Of a stretch of DNA of 64,000 nucleotides, positions 24,320 through 33,599 are shown piece after piece. The notes under the pieces are model-generated. The model was not told the origin of the DNA, did not search any database, and saw nothing but the letters and a program-made list of their open reading frames with translations. This stretch comes from Kitasatospora papulosa (lineage in GTDB: Bacteria; Actinomycetota; Actinomycetes; Streptomycetales; Streptomycetaceae). Made by a program: the position numbers and the translations under genes. Within the stretch, counting starts at the first letter, position 1; every line of letters starts with the position of its first letter. The stretch covers positions 216,277 to 280,276 of the forward strand of contig NZ_JNYQ01000007.1 in NCBI RefSeq assembly GCF_000717245.1, given 5' to 3'.

Positions 24320-24359
24320 AGCTCTCCCTTGCGGTCGTCCACTGTAGGGGAGAAGCCGA

Positions 24360-25367
24360 ATGGTCACGCTTGCCGAGGTCGCCCAGCACGCCGGAGTCTC
24401 CGCGAGCACGGTGAGCTACGTCCTCAGCGGCAAGCGGTCGATCTCGGCCTCCACCCGGGAACGTGTCGAGCTCAGTATCCAGCAGCTGGGGTACCACCCC
24501 AACGCCGGTGCGCGTGCTCTCGCCAGCAGCAGATCCAACATCATCGCCCTGATGGTGCCGCTGCGCACGGACATGTACGTCCCGGTGATGATGGAGATCG
24601 CCATCGCCGTCGCCACGAGCGCCCGTACGCACGGCTACGACGTCCTGCTGCTCACCGGCGAGGAGGGCCCCGCGGCGGTCCGCCGGATCGCGGGGAGTTC
24701 GCTGGCGGACGCGATGATCCTGATGGACGTCGAACTGCACGACGAGCGGCTCCCGTTGCTCCGCGACTCGGGACGCACCGCCGTCCTCATCGGCCTGCCC
24801 GCCGACACCTCGGGGCTCACCTGCGTGGACCTCGACTTCGAGGCCACCGGAGCGCTCTGCGTGGACCACCTGGCCGGCCTCGGACACCGCGAGGTGGCGG
24901 TGATCGGCGAGGCGGCGGCGGTCTACGAACGTCACACCGGCTTCGCGGAACGGACGGTGGACGGGATCCGGGCCAAGGCGCAGGACGCCGGGGTGCGGAT
25001 ACTGCACCGCCCCTGCGAGGGCGGCTACGCGGCGATGGCCGGCACCCTCGCCCGCATCTTCGACGAGCGGCCGGGGACGACCGGCTTCATCGTCCAGAAC
25101 GAGGCCGCCGTCGAGCCGTTGCTCAACCTGCTCCAGCAGCAGGGGCGCGCGGTACCGGAGGACGTGTCCGTGGTGGCCGTCTGCCCCGACCAGGTGGCCA
25201 CACAGGCGTCGGTACGGCTCACCTCCGTGGCCATTCCGGCGCAGGAGATGGGGCGCCGGTCGGTGGAACAGGTGGTGGCGAAGCTGGGCGGCCGGGGCAC
25301 CGACGAGGTCGACCTGCTGGAGCCGGTCCTGACGGTGCGCGCGAGCTCGGGCCCGGCACCGGTCTGA
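24360..25367 (+). CDS. LacI-family transcriptional regulator, probable repressor of the xyloglucan locus
   Basis: This 335-residue regulator has an N-terminal HTH (VTLAEVAQHAGVSASTVSYVLSGKRSISASTRERV, ~2-36) and a LacI hinge helix (NAGARALASSRS, ~48-59). A periplasmic-binding-like effector domain runs to the end, with IGLPADTSGLTCVDLDFEATGA near the dimer and sugar site. Operators with core TCGAAGCGCTTC flank its own promoter and recur between the ABC-transporter operon and the GH3 gene 12 kb away, so it most likely represses itself and both operons until an inducer sugar binds. The ATG-like start at 24360 (read MVTLAEV) follows GTAGGGGAGAAGCCGA with a good ribosome site. The inducer is unknown; a xyloglucan oligosaccharide or cellobiose-like sugar would fit. 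Confidence 0.92.
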   Translation: MVTLAEVAQHAGVSASTVSYVLSGKRSISASTRERVELSIQQLGYHPNAGARALASSRSNIIALMVPLRTDMYVPVMMEIAIAVATSARTHGYDVLLLTGEEGPAAVRRIAGSSLADAMILMDVELHDERLPLLRDSGRTAVLIGLPADTSGLTCVDLDFEATGALCVDHLAGLGHREVAVIGEAAAVYERHTGFAERTVDGIRAKAQDAGVRILHRPCEGGYAAMAGTLARIFDERPGTTGFIVQNEAAVEPLLNLLQQQGRAVPEDVSVVAVCPDQVATQASVRLTSVAIPAQEMGRRSVEQVVAKLGGRGTDEVDLLEPVLTVRASSGPAPV

Positions 25368-25371
25368 GCAC

Positions 25372-25404
25372 GGCGACGGGCCGGGACGCGCCCGGTCCGT
25401 CGCC
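25372..25404. terminator. Bidirectional terminator between lacI and the GH12 gene
   Basis: GGCGACGG-G-CCGGG (25372-25385) pairs with CCCGG-T-CCGTCGCC (25391-25404) around the loop ACGCG, giving a 14-bp stem with one G-T pair. It sits between two convergent genes, four bases after one stop and seven before the other. Confidence 0.8.
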
Positions 25405-25411
25405 GCGGCGA

Positions 25412-26119
25412 TCAGCTCGACGAGACCTTGAAGCCGTTGGTCGTGAAGTTCAGCCCGCCCGACGACGAGGTGATCTCGTAGCCGAACTGGACGTCACCGA
25501 TGGTCTCGTTGCCCCACCAGCCCTTGGTGTCCTTGATCCACTTCAGGATCGGCAGGATGTTCACGGTGCCGGAGGACGAGTCCGAGGTCCGCAGGAACGA
25601 GAAGACCTCGTTGGCGCCGTTGCTGCCCTTGTACACGGCCCAGGTGTGCCCGCCGAGCGTGACGGTCCCCTGCGAGGTGCCCAGGGGCCCCACGGCGCCG
25701 TTGTAGTTCACCCAGAGCATCACCTCGTAGTCGTAGTCCGTGTCCCAGATGTCGTACGACGTGTTGTACGCGCCGGACGACGGGACCGTCACGTTGTAGG
25801 TGCTGGTCAGCGACGAGAGCGACGTGATCGGCTTGTTCACGATCTTCTTGGCGTTCGGGTAGGACTTGATGCCACCGGTGTTCGGGTGGTTGGCCGTCAC
25901 GCCCCAGTTGCTCGACGAGTTGGCCCAGATGCTCTGGGTGCCCGCTCCGGAACCCCAGATGTTGTTGTAGAGGATGTAGCCGTCGGACGTGGTGTAGTTG
26001 CCCCACTGCTCCGACGAGGTCCAGATCGCGGCGTGGGCGGGCGCCGCCGCGAAACCGATCAGCGCGGCCACTGCCGCCGTCGGGGCCAGCAGCAGCCGGG
26101 TCAGGGTGGATCGTGCCAT
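25412..26119 (-). CDS. Secreted GH12 endoglucanase / xyloglucanase
   Basis: This 235-residue secreted beta-glucanase is the last gene of the minus-strand operon. The signal peptide (LTRLLLAPTAAVAALIGFAAAPAHA) is cut near residue 30. Family GH12 is shown by the mostly beta sequence with nucleophile E132 in YEVMLW and acid/base E215 in VQFGYEI. There is no carbohydrate-binding module. GH12 enzymes cut beta-1,4 glucan backbones of cellulose, mixed-linkage glucan or xyloglucan; the company of GH74, GH95 and GH42 genes argues for xyloglucan. ATG at 26119 follows AAGGAAC. Expression is expected to be controlled by the LacI operators at the head of the operon. Confidence 0.92.
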   Translation of the reverse strand: MARSTLTRLLLAPTAAVAALIGFAAAPAHAAIWTSSEQWGNYTTSDGYILYNNIWGSGAGTQSIWANSSSNWGVTANHPNTGGIKSYPNAKKIVNKPITSLSSLTSTYNVTVPSSGAYNTSYDIWDTDYDYEVMLWVNYNGAVGPLGTSQGTVTLGGHTWAVYKGSNGANEVFSFLRTSDSSSGTVNILPILKWIKDTKGWWGNETIGDVQFGYEITSSSGGLNFTTNGFKVSSS

Positions 26120-26152
26120 GGGGTGTTCCTTCCATGTGGGGATGGAGGACTG

Positions 26153-28372
26153 CTACCGCGGCCCCAGGGTGAGGACGCGGTCCACGCCGGCCGTCAGCTC
26201 CAGCGGAGCCGTGGGGTTCCCGGCGGAGGTCTCGGTGAGGGTGAGCCCGTCGCCCGTACGCAGGTCGACGACGGCGTCGCGGGTGGGGCGCAGCACGGCG
26301 GTGGCACCGTCCTCGGACCACCGCAGGTCCAGGTGGGCACCGAACCGCGTACGCACGCCCCGCAGTTCACCGGCCGGACACGCGGCCGGGACGGCGGGCA
26401 GCAGCACCAGACGGCCGGGCGCCGACTGGACGAGTGACTCGATCACGACGGCGGGCAGGGTGTGCGCCGCGTCCGCGTTGTAGACGTTCCGGGAGGGGTA
26501 GTGCGCGCTCATCAGGGAGTCGTGGAAGAAGTCGCCGCCCAGCACCGCGCCCAGCGCCGCCGACACCCGCGACGCGTCCCGCAGCCGGGCGGCGATCAGG
26601 GCCTGGTGCAGGTGCCCGTGGGCGGAGTCGTTCTCCGAGCCGCGCAGCTCCAGCGCGCGGTGCGCCGCCGTGGCCAGCTCCGGGGTGTCGTACGGATTGA
26701 TCGCGTCCAGCGGCCACACCGGGTACAGATGACTCAGGTGACGGTGGTCGTACGTCTCCCGCAGACCGGGCCACGCCCACTCGGCGAGCGCCCCGTCCTC
26801 GTTCACCAGGTACTCCGGGAGCCGGGCGGCGAGTGACCGCCACAGGCCGGCCGACGGGTGGGCCGGCGCGTGCTCGGCGGCCGTCGTCAGGGCATGGCGG
26901 GCCGCCGCGATGTCCATCGTGGCGTTGACCGTGCCCCAGCTCGCGTTGGCCGGCCGGTTCTCCGGGGAGTACGAGGGCACGATCGCCAGGCGTCCGTCCG
27001 GATCCTCTCGGCCGAGGAAGTCCTCGTAGAACAGGGCCGCCTGTACGAGGGCGTCGACGAGATTGCTGTCCGGAACCCCCGTCGTGACCTCGGCGTTCTC
27101 CAGGAGCGGCTGCAGCAGCCAGTCCGCCCCGGCGGTCCACAGATGCAGCGGATAGGCGCGCTGGAAGTGCCGGGTGTGCCCGGAGGCGCCGTCCGTGTGG
27201 GACGGCGCGACGATGCCCCGGGCCCCGAAGAGCGCCCGGGCGTTCTCCTGCCAGTCGGCCAGCTGTCCCTGGACCAGAGCCGCGTGCGCCTCGGTGACCT
27301 CGGGGAGGGCGGCCGCGGCGGCGGAGGCGACCTGGAGGTTCAGGTTGGCGTTCGTGGTGAAGGCTCCGGACCACGCGGTGTCCCAGTCTCCCGTCCACAG
27401 ACCGGTCAGCCGGGGCGGCAGCATCCCCGAGGCGGAGAGCAGGTGGTAGCGGCCCGCCGCGAAGAGCCTCTCCAGCAGCGCGGGGGACGTCGGGTGACGC
27501 AGCAGCTCGCTGCCGGACAGCTCCCGTTCCGGGGCGGCGTCCCGCAGGGTGAAGGAGGCACGCCCGTACGCGGCCCGGTGCGGCGTCCGGTGGCGGTCGA
27601 GCAACGCGGCGTAGTCCTCCCCGGGCAGCCCGGCCCACAGCTCGCCGAGGTCCGGCCTGCCGGCCCCCCGGACGACGCGGGTCGTCAGAGTGAGGCTCCG
27701 CGCCCCCTCGATCCGGATGCCCTCACCGGCCACGAGGACCCTTCCGCCGTCCACCCGCGCCACGGTGACGCCCGTGTAGCCGAACTCGCCGCCCGGATAC
27801 CCCACCCGCAGCGCCAGGCGCGCGCCGTCCGGGGTCAGCACCGTGGAGCGGCCCACCGCCAGCCGCGCGGGGGCGCCCGGCAGGACGTGGTCCAGCACGA
27901 GGTCGGCGGTCAGCCCCGGGTCGGTGACGTGCTGCACGACCACGTCGTCGGCCCGCGACACGAAGACACCGCTGCGCCACGCCTCGTACGACGCGGTCAC
28001 CTCACCCGTGGTGAAGTCGACCTCACGCCGGTAGCCGGCCACCGCCTCGTGGAGCCCACGGGTGCGGCGCACCCGGGTACGGAAGGCCGGATGGAAGGGC
28101 TGCACCCACACCAGCGGGCCTCCCGCGCCGAAGTCCTCCGCGGCTTTCGTGTCCCCCGACAGAAGCGCGTCCTGCAGCCGGCCGAGCCGGTCGGCGAGCT
28201 CCGGTGCCCGCAGGCCCTCGCTGCCGTTCGGCCGCACCAGGGTGTGGTGGTTGACGATCACCCGGTCGTCGGCCGGATCGCCGAACACCATCGCCCCGTG
28301 ACGGCCGTTGCCGCTCAGGAACGCGTCCTCCCAGCGGGTGGCGGGGCAGGGCTCCCACGTGCCGTCGATCAT
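26153..28372 (-). CDS. GH95 family glycosidase, probable alpha-L-fucosidase
   Basis: This 739-residue protein belongs to GH95, whose members remove alpha-1,2-linked L-fucose (some remove L-galactose) from side chains such as those of xyloglucan. The N-terminal beta-domain begins with PATRWEDAFLSGNGRHGAM and NHHTLV. In the helical barrel the conserved TTNANLNLQ (~336-345) and PSYSPENRP (with the expected acid glutamate) are present, with ENDSAHGHLHQALIAARL near 600. No signal peptide is seen, so it should act inside the cell on imported oligosaccharides. Its ATG overlaps the stop of the GH42 gene (ATGA). The fucosidase call rests on family and context; the exact sugar is not proven. Confidence 0.87.
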   Translation of the reverse strand: MIDGTWEPCPATRWEDAFLSGNGRHGAMVFGDPADDRVIVNHHTLVRPNGSEGLRAPELADRLGRLQDALLSGDTKAAEDFGAGGPLVWVQPFHPAFRTRVRRTRGLHEAVAGYRREVDFTTGEVTASYEAWRSGVFVSRADDVVVQHVTDPGLTADLVLDHVLPGAPARLAVGRSTVLTPDGARLALRVGYPGGEFGYTGVTVARVDGGRVLVAGEGIRIEGARSLTLTTRVVRGAGRPDLGELWAGLPGEDYAALLDRHRTPHRAAYGRASFTLRDAAPERELSGSELLRHPTSPALLERLFAAGRYHLLSASGMLPPRLTGLWTGDWDTAWSGAFTTNANLNLQVASAAAAALPEVTEAHAALVQGQLADWQENARALFGARGIVAPSHTDGASGHTRHFQRAYPLHLWTAGADWLLQPLLENAEVTTGVPDSNLVDALVQAALFYEDFLGREDPDGRLAIVPSYSPENRPANASWGTVNATMDIAAARHALTTAAEHAPAHPSAGLWRSLAARLPEYLVNEDGALAEWAWPGLRETYDHRHLSHLYPVWPLDAINPYDTPELATAAHRALELRGSENDSAHGHLHQALIAARLRDASRVSAALGAVLGGDFFHDSLMSAHYPSRNVYNADAAHTLPAVVIESLVQSAPGRLVLLPAVPAACPAGELRGVRTRFGAHLDLRWSEDGATAVLRPTRDAVVDLRTGDGLTLTETSAGNPTAPLELTAGVDRVLTLGPR

Positions 28373-30345
28373 GCGCGGACGTCTCCGAGCACGGCCACGC
28401 CGTAGCGCTCCAGCTCCACGCCCCCGTCGGCGGCGTCGCCCGTGAGCAGGTCGACGTAGCGGCCCGGCAGCTCCACCGCGGCGGGGGACCGGCCGTGGTT
28501 CAGCAGGAACAGCAGCGCGCCGCGCCGGACCGCCTCCACCCCCGGGGGCAGTCCCTCCAGGACGGGGCGCACACCGGCGTCCGCCGCCACCCGGCCGAGC
28601 AGACCGCGCAGGGCCTCGGGCCCGGGGAGCGTCGAGACGTACCAGGCGGTTCCCTTGCGGAGTACCGCCGGAAGCCCCTCCAGCTCACCCCCTCGGTACG
28701 CGGCCACGGTCTCCGCGCTGCCGTCGGGCTCCAGCTCCTCCGACCACAGGGTGCCGTCGAAGCCGTCGCACCCCACGGTCGCCCCCGCGTCCAGCGGCCA
28801 CCACTCGTGCACCGTGCGGATGCCGAACAGCTCACGCAGCCTGGCGTCCATGCCGCCCGGCCTGATCCGGTCGTCCGTGTCCACGACTCCGGTGAAGAAC
28901 CCGCACACCAGGGTGCCGCCTCCCCGGACGTACGCGACGAGGTTGTCGACGGCGGCGTCGCCGAGGAGCTGGAGCTGGGGCACGAGCACCATGCGGTAGG
29001 CGCTCAGGTCGCCGCCGGGGCGGGCGAACTCCGTGCTGATCCCGCTCTCCCACAGCCCCCGGTGCCAGGTCTGCACGAGCTCCGTGTACGAGACGAGGGA
29101 GGACGGCCTGCCCTGCTGGGTGCTCGACCACCAGGCGTCCCAGTCGTGGAGCACGGCGACGTCGGCGGTCACCTCGGTACCACTGACCTCGGCGCCGATG
29201 AGGGCGAGTTCGGCACCGATGCGCCTGACCTCCCGGAAGGTGCGCCCTTCCTCACCCGCGTGGCTCAGCATCCCGGAGTGGAACTTCTCGGCACCCTGCC
29301 GGGACTGCCGCCACTGGAAGTAGCAGAGGGCGTCCGCGCCCCTGGCCACGGCCTGCAGCGACCACAGCCGGTTGAGGCCCGCCGGCTTGGGGTGGTTGAC
29401 GTCGCGCCAGTTCACCGGCCCCGCGGCCTGCTCCATCACCATCCACGGTCCGCGTGCCTGGGAACGGGTCATGTCGGCGAGCATCGCGTTGTACTGCCCG
29501 CCGTGCGGGTCCGTGGGATCCGGGTAGACGTCGACGGAGACGATGTCCTCCTGCTCCGCCCAGGCCCAGGCGTCCTGGCCCGACCACAGCGGCATGAAGT
29601 TGGTCGTCACCGGGATGTGCGGGGTGTGCCGGGCGACGATGTCCCGCTCGGCGGTGTAGCACTCCATCAGGGCGTCCGAGGTGAACCGCTTGAAGTCCAG
29701 CTCCTGCGCGGGGTTGCGCATGTACTGCGCCCGGCGCGGCGGCAGGATCTCCGCCCACGTGTCGTAGCGCTGGCTCCAGAACGCCGTGCCCCACGCGTCG
29801 TTCAGCGCGTCCAGGGTGGTGTAGCGGGAGCCCAGCCAGCGGCGGAAGTGACCGGCGGTCTCGTCGCACCAGCAGTGCGTGCAGTACTCGTTGTTGATGT
29901 GCCACACGGTGAGCGCCGGATGGTCCGCGTACCGTGCCGCCAGGTCCTCGGTGAGCGCGGCCGCATAGCGCCGGTAGACCGGCGAGCTCGGGCAGAAATG
30001 CTGCCGGGAACCGTAGTTGACCAGCGCGCCGTCCTCGGTACGCGGCAGCGTCTCCGGGTGCAGGGCGCCCATCCACGGAGGAGGGGACGAGGTGGGCGTG
30101 GCGAGCACGGCTGAGATCCCGTGGGCGGCCAGGAGGTCCAGAAGCCGGTCCAGCCAGCCGAACTCCCGCGCCCCGGGACGCGGTTCGATCATCGCCCAGG
30201 AGAAGACGCCGACGGTGACGGAGTTGACCCCGGCCTCCGCCATCAGCCGGACGTCGTCGGCCCACACCTCCTCGGGCCACTGCTCGGGGTTGTAGTCGCC
30301 TCCGAAAAGGATGCGGCCACGGGCGGCGTCGTGCAGGGACGGCAT
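28369..30345 (-). CDS. GH42 beta-galactosidase
   Basis: This 658-residue enzyme has the GH42 layout: a TIM barrel starting ILFGGDYNPEQWPEEVWADDVRLM, acid/base E153 in WHINNEY, nucleophile E305 in WMVMEQAAG, a cysteine-rich metal site (C118, C155, C158, C160), a trimerisation-type domain and a small beta domain at the end. It has no signal peptide, so it is cytoplasmic. In this operon it would remove the beta-galactosyl units of xyloglucan side chains after fucose is taken off by the GH95 enzyme. It is translationally coupled to GH95 (ATGA) and lies 15 bp after the GH74 gene. Confidence 0.93.
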   Translation of the reverse strand: MPSLHDAARGRILFGGDYNPEQWPEEVWADDVRLMAEAGVNSVTVGVFSWAMIEPRPGAREFGWLDRLLDLLAAHGISAVLATPTSSPPPWMGALHPETLPRTEDGALVNYGSRQHFCPSSPVYRRYAAALTEDLAARYADHPALTVWHINNEYCTHCWCDETAGHFRRWLGSRYTTLDALNDAWGTAFWSQRYDTWAEILPPRRAQYMRNPAQELDFKRFTSDALMECYTAERDIVARHTPHIPVTTNFMPLWSGQDAWAWAEQEDIVSVDVYPDPTDPHGGQYNAMLADMTRSQARGPWMVMEQAAGPVNWRDVNHPKPAGLNRLWSLQAVARGADALCYFQWRQSRQGAEKFHSGMLSHAGEEGRTFREVRRIGAELALIGAEVSGTEVTADVAVLHDWDAWWSSTQQGRPSSLVSYTELVQTWHRGLWESGISTEFARPGGDLSAYRMVLVPQLQLLGDAAVDNLVAYVRGGGTLVCGFFTGVVDTDDRIRPGGMDARLRELFGIRTVHEWWPLDAGATVGCDGFDGTLWSEELEPDGSAETVAAYRGGELEGLPAVLRKGTAWYVSTLPGPEALRGLLGRVAADAGVRPVLEGLPPGVEAVRRGALLFLLNHGRSPAAVELPGRYVDLLTGDAADGGVELERYGVAVLGDVRA

Positions 30346-30360
30346 GGACGTCTCGTTCCT

Positions 30361-32601
30361 CTACTGGGGATCTGCGTACTGGATGCCACGGCCGTTGGTG
30401 CCCAGATAGACACGGCCGTGGACGCGGGGGTCGCCGGTGATGACCTCGCCGGTCCACCCCCACCGGTGGGCGTCGTCGTTGATGCGGACCCAGGTCGCGC
30501 CGGCGTCGTCCGAGCGCAGCACGGCCACGCCGTCGTACGTCGCGGAGACCCGCCCGGTCTGGAAGACGGCCGGGTAGCCCGCCCGCCCCTTCCGAGGGGC
30601 CGCCTTCCCGAACCCGAGGGCGTGCGATGCCTGGCAGCCGGCCACCCGGGTGAACGTCACGCCGCCGTCCGTCGAGCGCAGCAGTCCGGCGTCCTTCGCC
30701 GACAGCCACAGGTCGCCGGAGCGTCCCGGTGCCGCGGCGATACGGAACTGCGCGTCCCCCGACGGCAGCCCCTTCGCGCCCTCGGTGAACGTCGCGCCCC
30801 GGTCCGTGGAGAGGAGGACCGTCCCGGTGTCCGTGTCGTACGCGTAGAAGCGCCTCGGGTCGAGCGGATCCGCGACCGGCGCGGCGCCTTCGGGGAAGGT
30901 GGTCACCTCGGCCCAGGAGGCGCCGCCGTCCGTCGAGCGGTGCGCCGCGTACGTCGTGCCGTCCCAGTGGACGAACGACCACAGCAGCGTCGCCCCGTCG
31001 GCGGACACCGCCACCGGGCCGGGGGCCGAAGGGGCGATCGCCGGCTGGGAGGCGAAGGGCTGCCAGCTCACCCCGCCGTCCCGGGAGTACGCGCCGGCCC
31101 GGTCGGAGCCGGAGGGCCAGCCCGTCCGGACGACGTACGACGGCTTCAGGGTGGCCAGGGCGAGTCCCGTCGCCGTGCCGAACACCGGGTTCGAGGCCAT
31201 CCCGAGTGAGGGTGACGAGGTCAGGGAGTCGTGCCGCATCACTCCGATGTCGCCCAGGCCGCTGAGCAGCCGGGCACCCGAGGGCGGCGCGATGAGCTGG
31301 CGCACCGCCGACTCCTCCAGGCCCCGGACCTCAGGGGCCCAGTGCACCAGGTCGCGCGTTCCGAAGACCGTCGCGCCGGTTCCGTACAGGACGTGGCGCG
31401 AGTCGTACGGGTCCAGTGCGACGGCCTGGATCCACCAGCCGAACTTGGGCTCCCCGCCCCACTTCAGATAGGGCGTCTCCGACACGTCGAGCACGGCCGT
31501 GTCCTTGAGCGAGGTCCAGCTCGCCCCGCCGTCCGTGGACCGGAACAGGGTGTCCACCGGCCCCCAGCGGTTGTTGGTGGAGACGACGACCGTACCCGGC
31601 CGGGCCGCGTCGACCGCGACCCCGCCGTACCCGAACGCGTCGCCGTCGCCGGGGGCGACGGGGGTCACGTCGGTCCAGCCGCCGGTCGCCGTGTCCAGTC
31701 GGTGCACCGAACCGTCGGACTGGTTGTTCGGGCCCGGTCCGTCCGCGTACGTCACGTACAGCGCACGGCCGCCGGCGTCATGGGCCGCGCGGACCGGAAC
31801 CCTCGTCGCGCCGCCGGCGGACGGCTGCCCGGGTACCGCCTCCCAGCCGCCGGAGGCGGTCCTGCGGTAGAGGGCCGCGCCGCCGCCGTCCCCCCAGCCC
31901 GCGTACACCGTGCGGCCGGCCGCCACCAGCAGGGTGACGCCCTGACCGCCGGCGGACGGCGTGGCCGGGAAGGAGGTGTCGGCGGACCAGGTGGCCCCCC
32001 GGTCCCGGGAGCGCAGCAGCCCGTCGTGCCGCGTGCCGAGCCAGAGGGTCTCGCTGTCGAGGGGATCGACCAGGAGCCGTTCGCCGCAGCCCCGGCCGTC
32101 CTCGTTGGCCCCCAGGCGCACGGTGAGATCCGTACGCGCCCAGGTCGCACCGCGGTCGTCGGACCGCAGAACCGCTCCCGGGGACGCCCACTCCTGGGCG
32201 TAGGTACCGAGTGCCAGGTACAGCCGGTCCGGGTGCGCCGGGTCGACCGCCATCGCCTCGACACCCAGCAGATTCCAGTCGTCCCACCCGATGTGGTCGG
32301 TGAGCGCCGTCCAGCGGGACCTGCGGTCGTCCCACCGGTAGGCGCCCCCGATGTCCGTGCGGGCGTAGGCGAGACCGCGTACGGCCGGATGGAACAGGAG
32401 TCCCGTCACGAAGCCCGTCCCGCCGATCGCCGCGGTGCGCCAGCGGTACGGCTCGGACCTCCCGGGCCGGGGTGCTGCGGCGGCCCCCACCGCCGCCGGA
32501 AGCACGGACACCGAGGCCGCGACCACCGCCGCGCCGGCCAGGACGCTCCGGCGCCGGGGGTGCGAGGCGGGTTCCGGCTGTGGGACGGACGAAGCGCGCA
32601 T
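30361..32601 (-). CDS. Secreted GH74 xyloglucanase
   Basis: This 746-residue enzyme belongs to family GH74, two seven-bladed propellers that cut the glucan backbone of xyloglucan. The catalytic aspartates are D83 in ARTDIGGAYRW and D451 in LGDIGVMRHD. Repeated BNR/Asp-box motifs (SDDRGATW, SRDRGATW, STDGGASW, SKDGG-like, SDDAGATW) mark the blades. The N-terminal signal is twin-arginine-like (PRRRSVLAGAAVVAASVSVLPAAVGA), so it is exported folded. No cellulose-binding module follows, so it is a single-domain form. ATG at 32601 has GGAGGG 8 bases upstream; a much longer frame upstream is only the antisense of the permease gene. This gene is the strongest pointer to xyloglucan as the locus substrate. 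Confidence 0.95.
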   Translation of the reverse strand: MRASSVPQPEPASHPRRRSVLAGAAVVAASVSVLPAAVGAAAAPRPGRSEPYRWRTAAIGGTGFVTGLLFHPAVRGLAYARTDIGGAYRWDDRRSRWTALTDHIGWDDWNLLGVEAMAVDPAHPDRLYLALGTYAQEWASPGAVLRSDDRGATWARTDLTVRLGANEDGRGCGERLLVDPLDSETLWLGTRHDGLLRSRDRGATWSADTSFPATPSAGGQGVTLLVAAGRTVYAGWGDGGGAALYRRTASGGWEAVPGQPSAGGATRVPVRAAHDAGGRALYVTYADGPGPNNQSDGSVHRLDTATGGWTDVTPVAPGDGDAFGYGGVAVDAARPGTVVVSTNNRWGPVDTLFRSTDGGASWTSLKDTAVLDVSETPYLKWGGEPKFGWWIQAVALDPYDSRHVLYGTGATVFGTRDLVHWAPEVRGLEESAVRQLIAPPSGARLLSGLGDIGVMRHDSLTSSPSLGMASNPVFGTATGLALATLKPSYVVRTGWPSGSDRAGAYSRDGGVSWQPFASQPAIAPSAPGPVAVSADGATLLWSFVHWDGTTYAAHRSTDGGASWAEVTTFPEGAAPVADPLDPRRFYAYDTDTGTVLLSTDRGATFTEGAKGLPSGDAQFRIAAAPGRSGDLWLSAKDAGLLRSTDGGVTFTRVAGCQASHALGFGKAAPRKGRAGYPAVFQTGRVSATYDGVAVLRSDDAGATWVRINDDAHRWGWTGEVITGDPRVHGRVYLGTNGRGIQYADPQ

Positions 32602-32654
32602 GACGGGGACCCTCCGATGGGGGAGTGCGGGACGTGCGGGACGGGTGCGGCGGT

Positions 32655-33599
32655 TCAGCCCTTGACGGCGCCGGTGAGCATGCCTTCCTTGAAGTGCTTC
32701 TGGACGAACGGCGACAGGAACGCGACCGGGATCAGCGCCAGCACCATGACCGCCATCTGGACGGCGAGCAGGGACAGGTGGCCGGTGTTGATGACCTGCG
32801 TGAGCCCCGTGGGCCGCTCCTGCTTGAGGACCAGCTGGTTCATCACGTTCTGCAGCGGCAGCATGTCCGGGTCGCTGATGTAGATCGACGCGTTGAACCA
32901 GGCGCTCCAGTAGCCCACCGCGTAGAACAGCGTGATCACGGCGATGACCGCGCGGGACAGCGGCATGACGATCTGCCACAGGATGCGGAAGTCGCCCGCG
33001 CCGTCGATACGGGCGCTCTCGATGAGTTCCTGAGCCGTGCTCATGAAGAACGCCCGCAGGACCAGGATGTTGAAGACGTTCAGCGCGCTGGGAAGGATCA
33101 GCGCCAGATACGAGTCCGTGAGACCGAGCCCCTGGACCACCAGGTAGGTCGGGATCAGTCCCGCGCCGAAGAACATCGTGGCCAGCATGAAGACGAGCAA
33201 CGGACGGTGCAGCACGGAACCGGTACGCGAGAGTCCGTAGGCGCACAGGACCGAGACGGTCATGCTGAAGAGCGTCCCGACCACGGTCACACAGACGCTG
33301 ATCAGAGCCGCGCGGGTGACCTGGCCGCCGCCCAGGAGCTCCTGGTAGGCGACGAAGGTGACGCCGCGCGGGATCACCACGAGCCCGCCGGCTTCGGTGA
33401 TGGTCCTCACCGAGGACAGACTGGTGACGATCACGACCCAGAGGGGGAAGAGGACGGCCAGGCAGATCAGGACCATCATCACGCCCTTGGAGGCGAGGCC
33501 GGCCTTCGACGGCTCCTCCTCCCACACGGGACGCAGACGACCACGGGTTCCCGGCTTCACACCACCCAAGCCGGTCAGGCCGGAGAGCAGGCTGCTCAC
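32655..33599 (-). CDS. Carbohydrate ABC transporter permease, LplC/ThuG type
   Basis: This 314-residue inner-membrane permease has six membrane segments (the first at VMMVLICLAVLFPLWVVIVTSL) and the EAA loop ESARIDGAGDFRILWQIVMP at ~195-215, which docks on the ATPase. It is a partner of the preceding LplB-type permease; the GTG start overlaps that gene's stop (GTGA). No ATPase gene is in the operon. In Streptomyces many sugar importers share the MsiK ATPase encoded elsewhere, and the same is inferred here. The probable cargo is xyloglucan oligosaccharide made by the GH74 and GH12 enzymes. Confidence 0.92.
   Translation of the reverse strand: MSSLLSGLTGLGGVKPGTRGRLRPVWEEEPSKAGLASKGVMMVLICLAVLFPLWVVIVTSLSSVRTITEAGGLVVIPRGVTFVAYQELLGGGQVTRAALISVCVTVVGTLFSMTVSVLCAYGLSRTGSVLHRPLLVFMLATMFFGAGLIPTYLVVQGLGLTDSYLALILPSALNVFNILVLRAFFMSTAQELIESARIDGAGDFRILWQIVMPLSRAVIAVITLFYAVGYWSAWFNASIYISDPDMLPLQNVMNQLVLKQERPTGLTQVINTGHLSLLAVQMAVMVLALIPVAFLSPFVQKHFKEGMLTGAVKG

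Noticed and set aside
28495..30114. 539-codon plus-strand frame opposite the GH42 gene
   Set aside because: Antisense to a well-conserved glycosidase with both catalytic glutamates; no family resemblance of its own.
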